A DNA stretch of 64,000 nucleotides. It comes from Theocolax elegans (lineage: Eukaryota > Arthropoda > Insecta > Hymenoptera > Cerocephalidae). Shown here piece by piece: positions 1-11,940 of this stretch (position 1 is its first letter; every line of letters begins with the position of its first letter). Made by a program: the position numbers and the translations under genes. The notes below the pieces were generated by a model. That model saw only the letters and a program-made list of their open reading frames with translations. It was not told where the DNA came from and did not search any database. The DNA lies in NCBI GenBank assembly GCA_026168455.1, contig CM047425.1, positions 6,484,001 through 6,548,000 of the forward strand, in the 5' to 3' direction.

Positions 1-540
1 TTTCGTGTTACAATATTTACACAGTCGGTTATTAAAGATTCTTAACACTACCTAGCTTCAGCTTTTAAGCTTTTTAAACAGTTAACCAATCATTTTCGCG
101 AATTAACAAAAGTTACATTTTGATTATCTAGAGCGCATAGGTCATCGTAAAACATACCTTAAAACCACATGAAATAGAGCAGTCCACATGTCGATCTGCC
201 AAAAAAAAAACCGAGAAAAACAGGAAAAGAACATCACCAGAGAATCGAGAACGTAGTGGTGTGACGCAAAAGGTCAGGTTAATGCAGCCATCGAGTACGC
301 GACAGAGGGTAACGAAGGCCGCGAGTATTAGCGGAAATGTGTATATCTATAGGTGCAGGGGGTGGTCGTAATGGCCGAGAGTCGCCGGAGCATAAACTGC
401 GCCGTGGCAGTTAATTTCTGGTCTAGCTTATGCAGCACCCATAGACCCACACACCCTCACACAGGTACGTAGACCGAGAGGAGTATCGCCTGTGTAATCA
501 TATATTTTTCGACGACCGCAAATCCCTGTGAGCTGGTCTT
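1..540. other. Non-coding leading stretch
   Basis: Mixed-composition DNA with a ten-base A run at 201-210. No reading frame, RNA gene or repeat could be recognised. CpG dinucleotides become frequent from about 240 onward, leading into the CpG-rich block that follows. Confidence 0.5.
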
Positions 541-830
541 GCGTTAACAGATGTTGACGCCCACGGGTAGTGGGGCGCGAGGTTCGACTCGCCCCAAGGT
601 TTGACCGTACCTCGGTTACCCGTTGGTACCGGTCACGGGAGGCGGGGGGGGGGGGAGAGGCCCGAACTTGCGATGCGGTTGTTGGGCACGATGCGAACCT
701 CGAGGGTGTCGCTCGCCAAGGCTACGCGCGGATATAGATGGTAATTGGATTCGACAGGAGATCATTCCGGGGATCGTTACTCTCTACATCTCTAGCTCCT
801 ATGGCTAATGAGGCTGGTTATCTCGATTTT
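541..830. other. CpG-rich block with G-run and short hairpin
   Basis: This block is clearly richer in G+C and CpG than its surroundings. A 6-bp perfect stem (GGGGCG at 572-577, CGCCCC at 590-595) encloses a loop containing GTTCGA, which superficially resembles a tRNA T-arm, but no box A or acceptor stem is present. A run of 12 G at 644-655, with GGG at 637-639, could form a G-quadruplex. A 61-codon ORF at 623-808 reads through the G-run as polyglycine and is judged spurious. Such blocks in bee-like genomes can be conserved regulatory DNA, but nothing here proves that. Confidence 0.4.
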
Positions 831-1205
831 ACAAATTTCGGAATTCACCGGCCGAGGAATATATTACGGGATTATTAATACGTGATTCTTACATCGTATG
901 TGGGTTTTCAATCAGTATCAGTTATTTGGTAGAGTGAAATTTTCAATAATCTATATGTGAAACGCATTATTCCACCGTAACGTAAAATATCGCAAGTGTT
1001 GATATACCTATAGACATGTGAAACGAATGCTCGAAATTTTACAAACGCAATAAAATCCTTGGACTATAGGTTTTAAGAATTATACCTCTTTGAAGAGAGA
1101 AGGTATACAAGCCTGAGCCCCATCTTATGCAAACTCAAGTATAGTAGAAGGTCCTCTTACTACGAGTCGTTCCGGATGAGAAAGTCGAAAGGACCTGAAG
1201 ATCCG
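831..1205. other. Non-coding A+T-rich stretch
   Basis: No convincing feature was seen. Stop codons are frequent in all frames. Confidence 0.5.
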
Positions 1206-1216
1206 TGAGAGCTCCC

Positions 1217-1245
1217 GCGCGTGACGTCACTTGGATGCGCGCGCA
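1217..1245. promoter_or_regulatory. Consensus CRE palindrome flanked by GCGCGC tracts
   Basis: TGACGTCA, the full palindromic cAMP-response element bound by CREB/ATF bZIP proteins, lies at 1222-1229 within the 10-base palindrome GTGACGTCAC. CGCGCG-type alternating sequence sits on both sides. An 8-base match can occur by chance in 64 kb. The CpG-rich setting makes a regulatory role a little more likely, but no transcript start is visible. Confidence 0.3.
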
Positions 1246-1315
1246 AAATCTCTACGCCAGTTGGCATGGCAACCGGACCGATCTCTACAGTAACAGTACA
1301 CGTAAACCTAGTCCT

Positions 1316-1345
1316 ACACATACACACACACACACACATATATAT
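1316..1345. repeat. (CA)n/(TA)n microsatellite
   Basis: An alternating CA tract grades into TATATA. It generates the low-complexity histidine/threonine ORFs in this area, which are not genes. Confidence 0.9.
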
Positions 1346-1430
1346 GCAAAGATTCGCACGCACTCCACTGGTAATTACACATGTATATCTTCGTGCGGAT
1401 CTTCGGCTCGCTCTGTTTTACTCAATGGAT

Positions 1431-1451
1431 CCACACACACACGCGCGCGCA
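1431..1451. repeat. (CA)n(CG)n alternating tract
   Basis: An uninterrupted alternating purine-pyrimidine run, CACACACA followed by CGCGCGCG. This composition is prone to Z-DNA. It is a short simple repeat. Confidence 0.85.
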
Positions 1452-1499
1452 GCAGTATATACGTGTATCTATATATACCCGCGGGTTTTATCCTCGTGA

Positions 1500-1884
1500 T
1501 TAATTTAATTCGAGTCGTTGTACCTGGGTTTTACTTAGGCTAAACGTATATCTTACTTGTGTGTGCAACCGTTGTTGTTACTTGCATTTCATTACGCCAG
1601 TTAATTATACATTGTTCAACATTTGTTTGGGTTCTTCTCATTTTCCAGCAATAATTAATATTTTTGTATCAATCTTACTATATTATAGACGCGTGTTTAC
1701 GTGCTCTTGTTTACCGATTGTTTTATTCTTTTTGGAAAAGTTATTTCTCAGCGAGTTCGAAAAGTAATACTACGAATCTTATCTGTTAGATAAAAGTACA
1801 TCGATACGAGATAGATTTTCGTGCCAGTAAATCACATCCAACTAATTAAAGAAATGTATATGTATATATAGAACTTGATGTGTT
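1500..1884. other. Non-coding A+T-rich stretch left of the foldback element
   Basis: Only short chance ORFs are present. The stretch ends in a TATATATA tract just before the TA-flanked element at 1887. Confidence 0.5.
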
Positions 1885-1966
1885 TACGAACAATGAGGAG
1901 AATTTCTTTAAATAGATATTATTTTAGCGTCTAAAGTGATCACAATATTTACTTCAGTAGTTTTTT

Positions 1967-2002
1967 TTAAATATAGAAATATATATATATTTCTATATTT
2001 AA
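1967..2002. repeat. 36-bp perfect palindrome at the inversion junction
   Basis: The sequence starts TTAAATATAGAAAT, passes through (AT)n and ends with the exact reverse complement, centred at about 1984.5. It marks the junction between the inverted left arm and the first direct unit of the foldback element. Confidence 0.85.
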
Positions 2003-2410
2003 CCAAAACTTCTGAAGTAAATATTGTGATCACTTTAGATGCTAAAACAATATCTATTTAAAGAAAGAAAGAATTTCTGTAGCGTCATATATATATATAT
2101 ATATATATATATTTCTATATTTAAATAAATCTTCTAAAGTAAATATTGTGATCACTTTAGATGCTAAAACAATATCTATTTAAAGAAAGAAAGAATTTCT
2201 GTAGCGTCATATATATATATTTCTATATTTAAATAAATCTTCTGAAGTAAATATTGTGATCACTTTAGATGCTAAAACAATATCTATTTAAAGAAAGAAA
2301 GAATTTCTTTAGCGAAATATATATATATTTCTATATTTAAATAAATCTACTGAAGTAAATATTGTGATCACTTTAGACGCTAAAACAATATCTATTTAAA
2401 GAAATTCTTT
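1991..2410 (+). repeat. Four tandem units of ~108 bp inside the foldback element
   Basis: Units start at TTCTATATTT at 1991, 2113, 2221 and 2329, giving spacings of 122, 108 and 108 bp. The first unit is longer because its (AT)n linker is expanded. Each unit carries the palindrome GTGATCAC followed by TTTAGATGCTAAAAC or a close variant, and the internal units also carry a GAAAGAAAGAA stretch. The copies differ at only a few bases, which suggests recent amplification or gene conversion. Confidence 0.85.
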
Positions 2411-2422
2411 TCATTGTTCGTA

Positions 2423-3599
2423 TATATATATTCTTAAACCTCGTCTGTGGCTCGTTCACGGTACTTCATCTCTCCGTGTAATAACTGATAATTGCCAAGA
2501 ATTTAATAAGATTCAAGGTGCACCTTCATATATATACATCCATCTATATATGTGCGTCTATCTACTCAAGTAGTTGAGTATCTCTTAAGGTTCATTAACT
2601 GCATGAGCGTTAGCTTCATGACTCGGTCGAATCTACCGTACATTATCATCACTTTTATAGTTAATGTACCGCAGAAATGTCACTGAATTAACCGATTCTT
2701 ACATACTCCCGCACCAGATTCTTAAGTATATACATTTTTAGTTCGGCGAAGAATGACATTTTTATTACTTTTAATTATAAGGCTAGAAAGTCAAGTTGCA
2801 CAGAGGTATATATGGATAATTTGGTATAATTTACCACGAGTGCTATTTAAATTTACATCTTTGTACAAGATGTAATGAATAATTTATTTAGTAATTAAGT
2901 ACACGAATATTCGTTATTTACCCTCGTAAATAACAAATTCGAATTTTAGTTTTTCATATTAATGATGTTTTTAACGAGATTACCGTTCAACGTCGGGTTG
3001 CATCAACCTTAATTTACGAAAATTCGATAATGTATAAAATTTTAGTAACTTTGATGCCCTCGCACCTCTTTTAAATAATACGCGATCCAATCAAAATTTG
3101 TTGCGAAACAAATACGCGGGTGGTTAACTTTGGTATCGGGTAGATTAGATTTTGTTGCTACGTGTTCGAAAGACGTGTGCGAATGCCAATACTGATTATT
3201 TACTGATACTTAATTACGAGCCATTGTTGCAGTCTATTGTTAACAATCAATTATAATTTTATCTATATTTACTATTTTTCTAATCTATTTTTTTTAAAAA
3301 ATGTTCCCGACCTCATTTTCGCGAAGTAATTATAACACAACACTATATCAATTTTGAAAGATTATTGTTTACTTTCATTTTATAGTATCATATCACTTTT
3401 AAAGGTAAAACGATCAATTAAATTAAGAATTTAAAATACATGAGTAACACGTGACAGTTAAAGCTGTGTGTGAAAAAGTGTTCGATTCATATGTAAAAGC
3501 CAGAGTAAAAATCTTGAAATTTATGTATATAAAGAAGTTTGCTTTTCTGAAAATTTTGGAGAGTATTATTTCGAAAACTGGAAATTCAAAGGGTTGGAA
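2423..3599. other. Non-coding A+T-rich stretch
   Basis: Dense stop codons, T runs near 3290 and one E-box core (CACGTG) near 3449. The 68-codon ORF at 3451-3657 has no recognisable motif. No gene or repeat is supported. Confidence 0.5.
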
Positions 3600-3990
3600 A
3601 AAAGATGGGGCTCATTATATTGGACGAGAATCTCGGTGCGGCACAGGCTGGAGTTAATAGAGGAAAAGCCGTTAAAACCGTTGACCAGTCTCTTTAATCC
3701 GGGAACTGAGCGGCCATATACGTTGGACGCGAATGTACAATACAGGAGCAGCGACGCATAAAGTATCGGGTTCTGTGCGGTCGCGAGAACGAAGGGGGAA
3801 TCGATACCGACGCGAGATTGACGATAAAAGGCGGCTTCCCTTGGCTCCTGTTCTACTCTCTCTCTCTCTCTCCCTCTCACTCTCTCCCTGTTCGGATCTT
3901 CGAAACCCGACGGCGCATAATTGCCTCGTTACTTTGTTATCGAGGAGAGCGATTTCGAGTCCTTACAACAATGTGGTTTATCGCGTCGAT
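3600..3990. other. G+C-richer island with CT microsatellite
   Basis: A more balanced, CpG-containing block with a CT-rich simple repeat at 3855-3888. ORFs on both strands here (91, 80 and 104 codons) run through the CT tract as Leu/Ser or Arg/Glu repeats and look spurious. Confidence 0.4.
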
Positions 3991-5410
3991 TTTCCTTTTC
4001 CTATATAATACTACTCGTGAAGAAACTGGCCTTTCCTGCGACAAGTTTTATGTATGCTGAATCGACGATTTCTCAAAGAGGCTATTTTTCTCGTTTAATT
4101 GATCCTTTCATTTTATTTACAAAGAATTAAAAGCGGCTATTTTTCTTTTTAAACTTTAAGTAGTCTTTTATATAGGGTTAATTTTGCTGGCAGAGTCAGA
4201 TTGATTTTCGATGTAACTCTTAATTTGGCTCAATTATTTATTTTATCGTGAATAATTGGTAAAAAGTATATATGTACCCGATTTATTAATAATGGTCACC
4301 GAAAATTAAGTGACACGCGTTTCTAAATATCGTGAGTGTATTAAAAAATTCCAAATTTAAAATCGTACATAAATGTTATAACCTCAAACACCAAATTAAA
4401 TTTAATTAATCCTTTGCTGCAGAAATTTACATTCTCAGAGATTGCTTCACGTCTTTCTTTCATTCGATCGATCGACAGTGACACGGTCGAGGTATTCTTC
4501 GAGTACGCAAGAAAAGATATGCGTGTACAAAATTGAAAGGCTCGAGGATCTTTAATAGGGGGGATGAGGTAGCCAAAGATGGGAGTCCAGTAATTAGGGA
4601 TAAAAGTGTCCTTTTTTTCGTTACGTAATTGATTCTTAACGAGTTCCACCGATAACTAGCGATAAAAAGACTTGAAGCCGATTCATTATTTATTTTTATA
4701 GTACGTTAAGGCAATGTTAAAAAAAAAAGATTATAAAGTGTGAGTATTATAGTCATATAATATAATTAATGTTATATTAATTCAATTTCAAAGAGATGCG
4801 GAAAAGGGAATTCATTATGCAAATACTTTCAGCTCGCGTAGCAAATGAAACATAGAAATATACACGTGCATTATATTACCCCCCTGGTATGCAACTTATT
4901 AAAATTATAAAAAACGAAATAATACAAACTAACTTTTGAAGGTTAAAAAATTTTGAATGACTGTAACGCGCAACTGTTGAATAATCTGTCTGAAAACTTT
5001 TCCGAATAATCCGGTAAAGTAAGAAAAGCTTTCCATTAACATCATTTTTAAGCCGGTTATATTTCAAGGAAGACCTGAATATATATTGTCTCGCAGATCT
5101 CGGGATTTATCTACTTCCAGTAGTTTATACCCCAGGGTTGTATGGCAGCTTGCATTTTAAATATAAAATACTTTATTTTTTCTCCAAACGAAATAACTAC
5201 AATGCATTGCTCAACTAACTTCGTATATGATCGTTGTATGAATTTAAAGTATATAAAAAATTCAATCTAATAAAAATTTCTAAATATTGCTATAACCGAG
5301 ATTTTTATTTAAAGAGATGTCATATTCAAGTAATCGTTCAAAATTCTAGCGCTTAAGATTATTGAATGAGAACACTGTATTTACTAAAATTAATATTGTT
5401 ATTAAGGTTG
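3991..5410. other. Non-coding A+T-rich stretch
   Basis: No gene was recognised. An octamer motif ATGCAAAT lies at 4817-4824. The 102-codon minus-strand ORF at 4341-4649 shows no known motif and is weakly supported. Confidence 0.5.
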
Positions 5411-5644
5411 AAGGAAAACTATGATAACGTTGCCCTTTGTAATGATATAAGTTACGATCGGGCAAAGTTTCAGGGCGATTGGTGGAGTAGTTAGTAAGAT
5501 TAATTGTTTTAAAAAGGGTAAAGTACAGGGCAATTCACATTTTTAAAACAATTGATCTTACGAGCTACTCCATCAATCGCCTTGAAACTTTGCATAATTG
5601 TAATCTACATCATTACGAAGGCCAATGTTCTTGAGATTTTCCTT
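5411..5644. mobile_element. Hairpin-type MITE-like inverted repeat
   Basis: Two arms of about 105 bp (5411-5515 and 5540-5644) are imperfect reverse complements separated by a 24-bp loop. Shared features in order are AAGGAAAA, GTAATGAT, GCAAAGTTTC, GGCGATT, GGAGTAG, AAGAT and AATTGTTTTAAAAA. A diverged half copy occurs at 38186-38276, so this is a dispersed repeat family rather than a one-off hairpin. There is no coding capacity and no clear target-site duplication. Transcription would give a long duplex RNA. Confidence 0.7.
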
Positions 5645-8160
5645 AAAAATATATATTACTAATTTATGCAAAAGTAGACTCCTCAGTCGGTAAATGGCTC
5701 GGATGGTAACGCATTAAGTTTGACATCTATTCTTAAGGAAAAGTAATAGCCAAAAATTGGTATAAATGTTTATTTTTTAATTTTTAATAGATTAGTTTAG
5801 TCGAAAAATTTACTCTGTAATACTTTTCTACTTGCTCGAATTACCTATGATTGTTTGAATATCTTTCATTCCAAATTTGATTTTCATGAAAAAGTAATTA
5901 TTTATAATTAATATTTTACACTAAATTAATTGAAAAAGTATTAAGCAAAATATAATTATAATTATTGGAATTTTTGAAATTATAATTATATGGAATTTTG
6001 AAATTCCTCGTAATTTCAGTGCCACTCTCCTTAAAAATTATGAGACAAGATACGGATATAGATATAAATTAAAACCATGAAAAGTAATCACGAATTAAAG
6101 GAAATTCCAATATTTTGTAAACGAAGGACGTGGTAAAATATAATTTTTTTTTTGTAAATGAAAGTCATTTCGCGCTCTTAAAGAGTACTACAACTTTTCG
6201 CGTGTTCATAACCTTATGCTTTACGATGATAGGTTATAGCGTATTAAAGTTCTATCGTGACGTTATCTCGGTGCGATTTTTAAAAGCGTAATATCCCCTT
6301 TGCTCTCGAGCATAATCGGAAAAGGAAACAAGTTAAAACGCAATCTTCTAGAAAATGATAAAATTTATGAAAATGTTGGTTTTCTTACTTCCTTAGGCGT
6401 CGTAAAAAGTGCTTGTAAATACGATGAAAGTAAAGATGGAATTAATCAATCGCAATAATCGATGTGTACATAACGTTGTAATTACTAATTGAAATTTTCG
6501 TAACGTATGTTTAACAATCGAAATGGGATGTTCATTTCGTGGCAACTGTAATAATGGGAGAGTAATAGCGGTTCCCCCAGTCTACTTTATCAAATGAGAG
6601 AAGAAAGAAAAAAAACATTCCATCGTCGTTGCTCTCGTAATTGTTCCAATTAAAGTGCTATAGGGAACTAGAGTTTAATGGCGAGGAAAATTGATTATTA
6701 GAGAGGAAGTGTGCGAAAATCCATGGCTATACAACATCAAATTAGTAATTCGATGAACTCCCATTTTTATTGATTTTTAATGACTGGCTTCATCTTTATG
6801 ACGGACTTTCATTTCCTTTCCATTGTCCCGTTATAAAATTCAATCGACTCTCGCGAGCATCTATTTATTTTTATACGCCTAATATCGTTAAAATGAATTA
6901 CGAAGCAGCAATTTTGTTTGTTTTCTTTTTGCTTTTTAGTCATTTTATTGTCGTAACGAACATTTAAATGTAAAAAAGAGAAAAAAAAGAGGCTACGAAA
7001 ATTGAGTGCCATAATTTTTCAGAAGAAATCGCTTAGATTCACGCGTGTGCCGGTAGTACACATCCATTCCCGTAACCTTTTTTAATTCGGTCTCTCGACT
7101 CTCAGCTGTGCCTCGTGTGTAAAAAGAAATGAGGCCCGTCGGAAAATAACATTTCGCGCCCCATCCCCTATCGCACGCGCGCATATCCGTTGACAGAGCC
7201 GGTGCAGGATATTAAAGCGGATGTTTTGCTCTCTTCCATAAGGCTGAATTGCACAATATATATACACGCCGAGATGGAAAAGCCTTTCGTGCTTTGGATC
7301 TTTTGTCGTGACACTTGACCCTGTGTTAGTGTGTGAATCTAGAATCTAGAGGGAGAGGAAAAGAGAGAGAGAGATGGAAAGAAAGACAAAGAAAAAGTAT
7401 AGTTATAAACGGTCCCTACGCTGCAGAAGAAATATTTAACTTGTATCGGAGAAGTTGTAATAAAGCGTTTTTCGATACAAAAGGTAAACGTTTTGTCTTA
7501 CTTCTTCCGGCTCTACTTCTCTCTTTCTCTCTTGGTCGTTTTTACTTTTACGGGTTTCGATGTGTTTATGCATTGCTCCATTTCGACGGAGAAATATGAC
7601 GCCATGAAGGATTTGATTTATCAGTCAAGAGTTTTCGGATTTACCCTTTATTTTTCATGTTTTCGTATCTGATTGATTTTAAAATTGAAAGCTCCGAGCT
7701 TAATCGCCGAAGCACTGATTAATTGGGATTTTGTAATCCGTTATTGTGGATTTGTGAGTGCGCGGTATGCATTCATCTATACATACAAAATTATATTCAC
7801 TAATTTAAGTCACCATTTACATTCAGAACAATACTTTGATAAAAAGCAATATATTTCTTTAGTAAATGAAGATGCAGATTGTTAATACAAAAAATGAATA
7901 TATAGTGAATAATAAAATTTATTAGTAGGCTAATAAAAATTAAAACGATTTTTTAGGTATAAAATGGCTATTCCAAATCACAAACCTCAAAAAAATGGTT
8001 AAATTTCTATACAGCTATATAGTCAAAATGAATGTATTTCTATTAAATTTTTATTATAGGTTATTATAGGTTTTACGGAATATAAAATTTGTATTTTAGT
8101 AAGTTAAAATAAAAATTAAAGATTAGTTGTACGTTAACAGGAAAAAATATGTTAACAATA
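5645..8160. other. Non-coding A+T-rich stretch
   Basis: Small ORFs of 60 to 88 codons at 6770-6967, 6993-7267, 7333-7599 and 7673-7885 show no domain or motif. A GA-rich patch lies at about 7350-7400. A 10-bp direct duplication (TTATTATAGG twice) lies near 8053-8072. No gene is supported. Confidence 0.5.
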
Positions 8161-8410
8161 ATTCACTACTAACACGAGCAAGTTATAAACAACGAACCAT
8201 TCTTCTCCCACCCCCTTAAAATGTCTAACCATAATGAGATAGCACCAGGAGGAAGTTGGGTTTCACGCGAGAAACTCTTTAAACATCGAAGTCGATCGTC
8301 GAGAAAACTATATCGATGAGTCACGCTAAGCGTCGCCCAGGCGATAAACTACGTAAAACCTTAAGACTTTTTATTGAACTCCTGGCTTTTGCCATCGCTT
8401 TATATATATA
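8161..8410. other. Balanced-composition block, possible conserved non-coding element
   Basis: This 250-bp block is less A+T-rich than its flanks, lacks simple repeats and contains CpG-rich words such as ATCGAAGTCGATCGTCGAG. No ORF or RNA gene was found. The suggestion of conservation rests on composition alone. Confidence 0.2.
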
Positions 8411-11400
8411 TTTTTCCATCGAGAGATGTACTCGTATACAACCCTCCTTAATATACTATCATCAGGTATATAAACTTTAATTTCAAAGGAAAAAATAAAA
8501 AAGGAGGTACTTTTTTAATTATCGCGTGGTATACACGTATTTTCGGTTGAAATGCGAATTTAGTGCGTTCTACTATTCTATCCACTGGTATACATGAGAT
8601 ATTTATTGCGAAATTTATATACGTTTATTGCATGGAACGCGTGTGTAATGACTCGATGTCAATTATTTCCCTGAAAATTGCCTCTGCAAAATTGTACGTA
8701 TATATATACGCGATATTTTGGCGCGCATGATGTTAATTAAAGAGTCGTACAGGTGAATTTTTGATTGTACAAAAAATTACGTGTAACTGACATTTGTAAC
8801 GATACTCGCGTTGTTTCATAATTAAAAAATTAATTTTTCCTTTTTTACTTTATATCAAGAATAAATGCACATACAAAAGTTATAAATAGAATAATTCACT
8901 TTATTTATTAAAGTTAGATTAAAATATACCTTAGTATTAGCCCTTGTTAATGTTCACACGATATAAATTTCTGCAACGTGATTAAATCTTTTTTAATTAT
9001 TCTGCCGTCACGAAATCGGGGTGTATACATTACATACAAATTCAATATCTTCATAATATAATATTTCGCAACGGCTTCGTGTGAAGAAACAATTATAATT
9101 CATGTTAGATTTTATAATAGTTTACTTCGTTTGCTTTTAAATATTATTTACTGTAATTTTCATAATACATAATGTAAATTTCAAATTACTTCTTAAATGG
9201 GTAATCTCAGAAGGTTATAGCTCAATGCTAAGACAAGGATTTAATTTTCTTAATTAAACGACTAATCAATTTCATGTGTGTACTGTGTACATTATCGTGA
9301 AATTTAAATTTAATATTATATCAAAATAACTGATTTCGTTAATGAAGAAAATGTATTTTCGATTAAAAAGATGTTTAAAGTTTAACTTAATTAACGGAAA
9401 AGTCAAAAAGTCCGATTTTTGTAGATTTATAAGGTAAGGGTGAACCACTGCTTAAGAGTACCCTTAATTAAGAGACGTATAAGAAAAATTTCCTCTCCGT
9501 GACGTTGTAAAAAAGTTCCAAGACAACTTTTAATTGCAAATTCTTTTTTTCTTTTTTTTATTAAACACAGTAATCATGTCTGATTAGTCTTTGAGAAATT
9601 AAATTGTGGATTAAGAATGATTAACAATTAGATTTATATCATTATTATCAATCATGTATATAGTATACCAAACATTGTATGTGCATAGTACGCTGAAATA
9701 GTTCTCGATGCTGATCCGATTTCATTTCCATTGATGCGATTTCACACTCAAATTATGCGGAATCCTCTTTCAATGAAATAAATCCGGTCTGAATGATAAA
9801 TTTTGTTGGAGTACATCAAAATATAAGATGCTCTTTTATGGTTTAGAAAATGCAAGGTCTTTATGAATTTTTAAAAAAGGAGTACATATAGGTCGTATTA
9901 ATGATAAAATAATTTACATTTGTAAATATTACAATTTATTCAAAGTTTGATCTAAATTTCTTATAAGGGAGTTGGTTAATATAATATATAATTAATTTAA
10001 AAATCCGATTACTAACGGATTTTATTAATGCTTCTCTTATAGCTTCGAAAAATTATTTAAATATTTTATATAACGATATTTCTTTGAGTAAATATGCTTA
10101 TTAAACTGTGTGGATACTCTACTACTAGAGAGGAATTTACCAGCTTGGCTGGTTTGTACATTGGATCGAAGCCAGTTCGATTCGCTACATAAAATACGTT
10201 AATTTACCAAAAAACCGGCTAAGAATCCAAAAGAGATTAATAGCTAGGACAATTAATTTTACCGTTACACTGTATCAAAAACAGATCATTTAGACAACAA
10301 TTCCTAAATACAAATATTCATGAGGTTCTACAATTGTTTACGAATAAATTATAATATAACTTTCACATATATTAAAATTTTAACCTTTGATAATCTACAA
10401 ATAATATGAATTTATCGGGTTTACCGAACGAAAGTTTGATTTTACATTGTAAAAGGCTTTATGTACTCTTCGTACCCGATGTATAATAATTTTTATTTAC
10501 AAAATTTGAAGCAATTACATTAACTACTGGTGCAGTTTTCTTATTTAAATACAAAAGTAAAAATGTATAAAATGTGAATAATTTGAGGGGACAGACTTGC
10601 AGAAAGTCAAGTGGAATTTTCCAAAGTACGTACGAGAAACAAATGAAATGAAAATTTAAGCACGTCCACTTGTCAACCTAACCAACATTATATACTATAT
10701 ATATACTTATGCAAAGACAATAAGCAACAGATTGCCAGACAAAGCGTAGAACAATCAACGGCACGTCGCTGCGTACGTCGCTCCCCCTATTCACGTATAT
10801 GTATATTCACTATCTAGATATGAATATTTCGCTTCGGACGAGCAATTACTATAATGACGGGCATTCATAGCGTTATGTACCGAAGTTTCACCGGAAATTC
10901 GCCTAGTCCCACCTCCGACGTTATTACCTTTACTATATAAAAAATTACCCTTGAAAGCTGAATAGATTATATTATATTATACGTACATATATATAAGCTT
11001 TATTAAAAACTCAAAAGAATATATGCGGTGAAACGTTGACTTTCCCAATCGTATGTATAAATAAGTGGAATTTTTTATTCGAAAGAGAGGTGAGTGAATT
11101 TTTCAAAAGTTAAAGTGCTTCGTTGTGATATTTCGGTATACTCTTGAATATTTTTATGCTAATTGAAATTGGAGATTGAAAAATGCAATATGAAGTGACG
11201 CGCGCGATTTTAAAGATGCACGTGGGGTTAAAAAATGGAAAGAGTTGAAGAAACCTTTTGTGAAAATGACAAAGCAAACTAATCGTATATTTTTGGTTTA
11301 GGAATATTTATTTGATTTCAATTGCTATTTTCGGACTGTGTCCGTATATATTTGCTTTTTCTAATTGACTACGCGTGTTCGGTTTATCGATTTTACGACG

Positions 11401-11940
11401 ATTGCGTTTCGTTGTATGGACGTTACATTTTGTCGGATTAGGTTAATGTTGATATATATGCCAGTGACTACAATGAATTAATTTATCTTGCTGTATTTTT
11501 TTTAATGAAAGTATACTGAAGGTAGAGGAAGGGAAACATGATTAAAATTTATATAAATGTTCTGCTGAGACTCGCTTGTTTACGTAATTTTTGTTCAGAA
11601 TTTTGTATAAAAATTGAGTATCAGATTGAAATTTTTACCATACTGTACAGTATTTTTTGTCAAACGGGAGCGCTTTTGAGCGTGTTTTTGTTCCCGAATG
11701 TTTATTAGCCTAGCTGTACAATTTATATCCAAATAATTTAGATAATTTTCATAACACTTTTCTTTTTTTAGCTTAATAATACGTATACTTAATATTGATA
11801 GTACTTAAATCCTTATTTGTTTTGATTACAAAAAATAATTCAAACGTCTAAAACGTAGTGAATGATCAAATAAATAAAAATGATGAGAAATGTTCATGAT
11901 TAAAGTAATTGAAATGTAAAAATGAACAAAAATGTTCGAA
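8411..11940. other. Non-coding A+T-rich stretch
   Basis: Long A+T-rich DNA with frequent stops. One 8-bp perfect inverted repeat (AAAATCCG at 10000-10007, CGGATTTT at 10016-10023) forms a small stem-loop. TATATA tracts occur near 8401, 8699, 10693 and 10987. No gene was seen. Confidence 0.5.

Larger units (their letters stand above)
1887..2420. mobile_element. TA-flanked foldback/MITE-like element
   Basis: The element is 534 bp and bounded by TA at 1885-1886 and 2421-2422, as expected for a Tc1/mariner-type target duplication. The ends are perfect inverted repeats (CGAACAATGA at 1887-1896; TCATTGTTCG at 2411-2420) and the inversion extends about 90 bp inward with few mismatches. The right arm is the last of four direct copies of a unit of about 108 bp; the left arm is an inverted copy of the same unit. 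No transposase ORF is present, so it would be a non-autonomous element mobilised in trans. The superfamily is inferred only from the TA flanks. A foldback structure born by local inversion is an alternative. Confidence 0.75.

Noticed and set aside
571..596. tRNA T-arm-like GTTCGA hairpin
   Set aside because: No box A, anticodon arm or acceptor stem around it; it is only a local 6-bp stem.
5461..5476. Similarity of GCAAAGTTTCAGG to the insect miR-87 mature sequence
   Set aside because: The match is partial and lies in one arm of a dispersed inverted-repeat element; the precursor context does not fit.
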